Shown here: positions 5,017 to 5,296 of the stretch, piece by piece
How the letters are laid out: each line of letters opens with the position of its first letter
Position numbering within the stretch: the stretch's first letter is position 1
Assembly: GCA_903858975.1 (NCBI GenBank)
Contig: CAIOKW010000241.1
Location: 1-5,296, forward strand
From: Oligoflexia bacterium
GTDB taxonomy: Bacteria > Bdellovibrionota > UBA1018 > CAIMNF01
Length of the DNA: 5,296 bases
Reading direction: 5' to 3'
The notes under the pieces: generated by a model
What the model was told of the DNA's origin: nothing
Seen by the model: only the letters and a program-made list of their open reading frames with translations
Databases searched by the model: none
Made by a program: the position numbers and the translations under genes

Positions 5017-5296
5017 TTCTGGTCGGCACCTCACATTCGTAGTGTTCCTTGTATTGATCATGGGGCTACCAGAGTATTCCCAAGCTCAAAAAAGCGATGG
5101 CAAGGGAGCTGCGACTGCTCCAACGAATCCGGGGGATGTGGTCTCGGGAACAGTGCCGCTTCCGGGTACCGGTGTTGCGGGAACTAGTTCAGGGAGCACC
5201 AATCCAAGTTCAGGCACGAGCACCAATCCAAGAACTGGCACGAACACCGATCCAAGTTCAGGCACGAACACCAATCCAGGTTCAATCACGAACACC
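5003..5296 (+). CDS. Exported Thr/Ser/Asn/Pro repeat protein (5' part only)
   Basis: The frame from ATG 5003 (or ATG 5006) stays open for 98 codons to the right edge, with no stop. Residues 1-28 form a clear Sec signal: MMKPYSGRH, a hydrophobic core LTFVVFLVLIMGL, and cleavage after YSQA, leaving QKSDGKG as mature start. A Gly/Pro/Thr-rich stretch follows. From residue 66 come four copies of an 8-residue repeat with pattern T-(N/D)-P-x-(S/T)-G-T-(N/S). The last visible copy is more diverged. Such a low-complexity segment could be an extended linker or a surface stalk. No folded domain is visible before the window ends, so I do not recognise the protein. No clear Shine-Dalgarno site precedes the start, which lies in a strong inverted repeat. 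It may be co-transcribed with the FecR-domain gene 75 bp upstream or have its own promoter. Confidence 0.8.
   Translation, partial: MMKPYSGRHLTFVVFLVLIMGLPEYSQAQKSDGKGAATAPTNPGDVVSGTVPLPGTGVAGTSSGSTNPSSGTSTNPRTGTNTDPSSGTNTNPGSITNT
5198..5296 (+). repeat. 24-bp coding tandem repeat, at least four copies, continuing past the window
   Basis: Units begin at 5198, 5222, 5246 and 5270, each ACCAATCCAAGTTCAGGCAC plus four bases or a close variant. A fifth unit starts at 5294, and a partial related copy lies at 5183-5197. The unit length is a multiple of three, so copy-number changes keep the reading frame and change only the length of the Thr/Pro/Ser/Gly segment. The third unit (5246-5269) is nearest to the first; the fourth has two substituted codons. 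Confidence 0.9.

Noticed and set aside
4996..5187. Plus-strand 63-residue frame
   Set aside because: It overlaps the 5003 frame out of phase, is Cys-rich without a recognisable pattern, and has no ribosome site.
5086..5295. Minus-strand frame with repeated VPELGLV-type residues
   Set aside because: It is the antisense reading of the 24-bp tandem repeat. The plus-strand frame from 5003 has a signal peptide and explains the repeat better.
5198..5296. Possible CRISPR array
   Set aside because: The 24-bp units are directly adjacent with no spacers, vary among themselves and keep a reading frame, so this is a coding repeat.

Overview
The window looks like chromosomal DNA of a Gram-negative (diderm) bacterium of moderate GC content. 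A Bdellovibrionota or other deltaproteobacteria-like relative is my best guess. That rests on protein style (an MltD-type lipoprotein, a TPR plus beta-barrel outer-membrane protein, a secreted FecR-domain protein), not on a database match. No phage, transposon, CRISPR or RNA gene is visible.

Left part (1-998): the 3' end of an alpha/beta-hydrolase (monoacylglycerol lipase/lysophospholipase type) enters from outside the window. It overlaps pyrE (orotate phosphoribosyltransferase, 344-919) by an ATGA, so the two are probably translationally coupled. pyrE converges on rpsT (ribosomal protein S20, minus strand, 996-1316), and a hairpin at 939-972 serves as a terminator between them, probably in both directions.

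Middle and right part (1317-4927): a 103-bp divergent intergenic region separates rpsT from a plus-strand cluster of envelope genes. In order these are an MltD-like lytic transglycosylase lipoprotein with one LysM domain, a TPR plus predicted beta-barrel outer-membrane protein, and a Sec-exported FecR-domain protein. The first two overlap by ATGA. The third follows after 9 bp with a strong AGGAGG site, so this is very likely one operon dedicated to the cell envelope.

Right edge (4928-5296): after a 75-bp gap holding a strong inverted repeat that covers the start codon, another exported protein begins at 5003 and runs off the window. It has a clear signal peptide followed by a 24-bp (8-residue) Thr/Ser/Asn/Pro tandem repeat.

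The most notable observation is in the outer-membrane protein gene. The signal peptide, with its ribosome site and ATGA overlap, is in one frame, and the mature protein is in the -1 frame. The switch point is a run of eight T that contains the heptamer T-TTT-TTA in the correct phase for -1 slippage. This means either a programmed frameshift, a phase-variable homopolymer, a recent inactivating mutation, or a one-base sequencing error. The sequence alone cannot decide which.
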